Positions 5,136-6,297 of a stretch of DNA of 6,297 bases are shown in pieces. The translations under genes were made by a program, and so were the position numbers. Positions within the stretch are counted from its first letter, which is position 1. Every line of letters begins with the position of its first letter. Under the pieces are notes generated by a model. The model made no database searches. It had not been told where the DNA came from and was given only the letters and a program-made list of their open reading frames with translations. The DNA comes from Parcubacteria group bacterium GW2011_GWC1_41_7 (GTDB lineage: Bacteria; Patescibacteriota; Minisyncoccia; UBA6257; HR35): contig LCBW01000030.1 in NCBI GenBank assembly GCA_000997465.1, positions 1-6,297 of the forward strand, in the 5' to 3' direction.

Positions 5136-6297
5136 TTAGCCCTTTGGGCACGCCGCGTTTCGCCTTTCACGAAGTGCTCGCGTACGATCGCCTTCGTTTA
5201 AAAATTGCTTGCGTAATCTGATATATTTTGGAGTAACCTCCAAGTATTCATCATCATTCATCACCTCAAGTCCGCGCTCTAAAGTAAGCGTTAACGCCGG
5301 GAATAGCAAAATTGAATCGTCCGCGCGCGAAGCGCGCATGTTTGTTAGTTCTTTCCCCTTAATAGGGTTCACTGCCATATCAATCCCTTTTGAAACGTTT
5401 CCAATAACCATACCCTCATACACCTGCGTGTTAGGTTCGATGTAAAGCACTCCCCGATTTTGTAAGTTAAAGAGCGAAAACGCAAGCGCTTTCCCAGTTG
5501 CCATAGAAACCATAGACCCCACCTTATGCCGTTCAATTTCTCCAACATACGGACGAAACTCAATAAACCGAGAGCATAAAATTCCCTCTCCGCGCGTGTC
5601 AATGAGAAATTCTCCTCGATACCCCAACAATCCGCGCGTTGGCATTTCAAAAATCATCCGCGCAATTCCATGTTCGGGAATCATATTCGTCATAATGCCC
5701 TTTCTATTTGATATTTTTTCAATGACTACGCCGGACACCTCATCGGGCACATCAATAGTTACTTCTTCAAAGGGCTCAAATGTATAGCCGTTTTCTTCTT
5801 TAAGAATAACGTGCGGCTGGGAAACCTGTACCTCATACCCTTCTCTGCGCATATTTTCCAAAAGAATTGCAATATGCAACTCTCCCCGCCCGTATACGGT
5901 ATAAAAATCATTTGCTGAAAAATCAACACGAAGCCCTACATTTACCTCAAGTTCCCGTTGCAGCCGTTCTTTAATATGTCGATTAGTTACAAATTTTCCA
6001 TCTCGCCCACCAAACGGCGAATCATTTACAAAAAAATTCAAAGAAATGGTCGGCTCATCAACAACAATCGCAGGTAATGCTTCTTGCGCAGGGTCTGCGC
6101 AAATAGTTTCCCCGATATAAATATCAGGAATTCCCGCAACCATGACAATATCTCCCGCCCCTGCCTCCGGCACTTCTTTTTTTTGTAATCCATGAAAGGT
6201 ATATACTTTTGTAATTTTTCCCGTATCCGTACTCCCGTCTATTTTTTTAATACCCACAAAATCGCCAACGCGTACCATTCCCTCATACACGCGTCCG
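5136..6297 (-). CDS. typA: TypA/BipA ribosome-associated GTPase (partial, N-terminal GTPase domain off the right edge)
   Basis: Seen: 386 residues ending at TAA 5136-5138, in frame to the right window edge. Counting from the edge, the fragment opens inside the domain II beta-barrel (GRVYEGMVRVGDFVG). It continues with SPFGGRDGKFVTNRHI (about 93-108), GRGELHIAILLENMRREG (about 136-153), PTRGLLGYRGEFL, GKALAFSLFNLQNRG and QVYEGMVIG. It ends with KGKELTNMRAS and EVTPKYIRLRKQFL, the C-terminal domain unique to TypA. These blocks align throughout with E. coli BipA recalled from memory. Known: TypA is a translational GTPase related to EF-G that binds the 70S ribosome and aids 50S assembly and stress or low-temperature growth. 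The G1-G5 motifs are not visible here. The C-terminus carries about a dozen extra basic residues (RALRERRNAACPKG). The GTG at 6290 is an internal valine, not the start. Confidence 0.95.
   Translation of the reverse strand, partial: GRVYEGMVRVGDFVGIKKIDGSTDTGKITKVYTFHGLQKKEVPEAGAGDIVMVAGIPDIYIGETICADPAQEALPAIVVDEPTISLNFFVNDSPFGGRDGKFVTNRHIKERLQRELEVNVGLRVDFSANDFYTVYGRGELHIAILLENMRREGYEVQVSQPHVILKEENGYTFEPFEEVTIDVPDEVSGVVIEKISNRKGIMTNMIPEHGIARMIFEMPTRGLLGYRGEFLIDTRGEGILCSRFIEFRPYVGEIERHKVGSMVSMATGKALAFSLFNLQNRGVLYIEPNTQVYEGMVIGNVSKGIDMAVNPIKGKELTNMRASRADDSILLFPALTLTLERGLEVMNDDEYLEVTPKYIRLRKQFLNEGDRTRALRERRNAACPKG

Noticed and set aside
6288..6290. GTG at 6290 as the start of typA
   Set aside because: The frame continues to the window edge with family-matching GR before the valine, and the GTPase domain must lie upstream; this is an internal codon.
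1..6297. Defence system, mobile element, CRISPR array, tRNA or rRNA
   Set aside because: No direct repeats, terminal inverted repeats, transposase or Cas motifs, or RNA gene signatures were seen; every sizeable gene has an ordinary housekeeping or envelope assignment.
1..6297. Alternative genetic code (UGA read as glycine)
   Set aside because: TGA ends the DedA frame at 993-995 after a typical basic C-terminal tail, and the other genes end in TAA or TAG at normal family lengths. The TGA at 2061-2063 is not followed by family sequence in the same frame.

Overview
The window (6,297 bases, mostly AT-rich with many A/T homopolymers) looks like ordinary chromosome from a small-genome bacterium. 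The gene set resembles what is common in Candidate Phyla Radiation (Patescibacteria/Parcubacteria-like) lineages: a single-RRM protein of 85 residues, a DedA-like membrane protein, a GT4 glycosyltransferase, a minimal zinc ribbon, a COG4112-like NUDIX protein and TypA/BipA, packed tightly and in no obvious functional order. That placement is inference, since no rRNA or marker tree is available. TGA, TAG and TAA all serve as stops where family C-termini are expected, so the code looks standard and not UGA=Gly.

Layout, left to right: a GlmU-like nucleotidyltransferase (minus, C-terminal part off the left edge); a strong intrinsic terminator; an RRM-type RNA-binding protein (minus) with a foldable leader of about 90 nt and an extended -10 promoter; a DedA/VTT membrane protein (minus); a TrmA/RlmD-family RNA m5U methyltransferase (plus) broken into two overlapping ORFs and missing a central segment; a strong terminator; a small GC-rich zinc-ribbon protein (minus) with the only clear Shine-Dalgarno in the window; a GT4 glycosyltransferase (minus); a divergent promoter region; a NUDIX hydrolase (plus); and typA/bipA (minus, N-terminal GTPase domain off the right edge).

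The genes do not form one pathway. They cover envelope precursor and glycan synthesis (GlmU-like, GT4, perhaps DedA), RNA and ribosome function (RRM protein, RNA methyltransferase, TypA), and two small accessory proteins (zinc ribbon, NUDIX). Most sit in their own transcription unit. Several starts lack a Shine-Dalgarno and lie within a few bases to a few tens of bases of a -10-like hexamer, which suggests short-leader or leaderless transcripts. In three cases this, together with codon identity, points to a downstream ATG instead of the longest ORF start.

No stretch over 300 bases lacks a gene. I see no mobile element, CRISPR array, tRNA, rRNA, toxin-antitoxin pair or defence system. The points most worth a second look are the broken methyltransferase, the alternative folds of the RRM leader, and the compositionally distinct zinc-ribbon gene.
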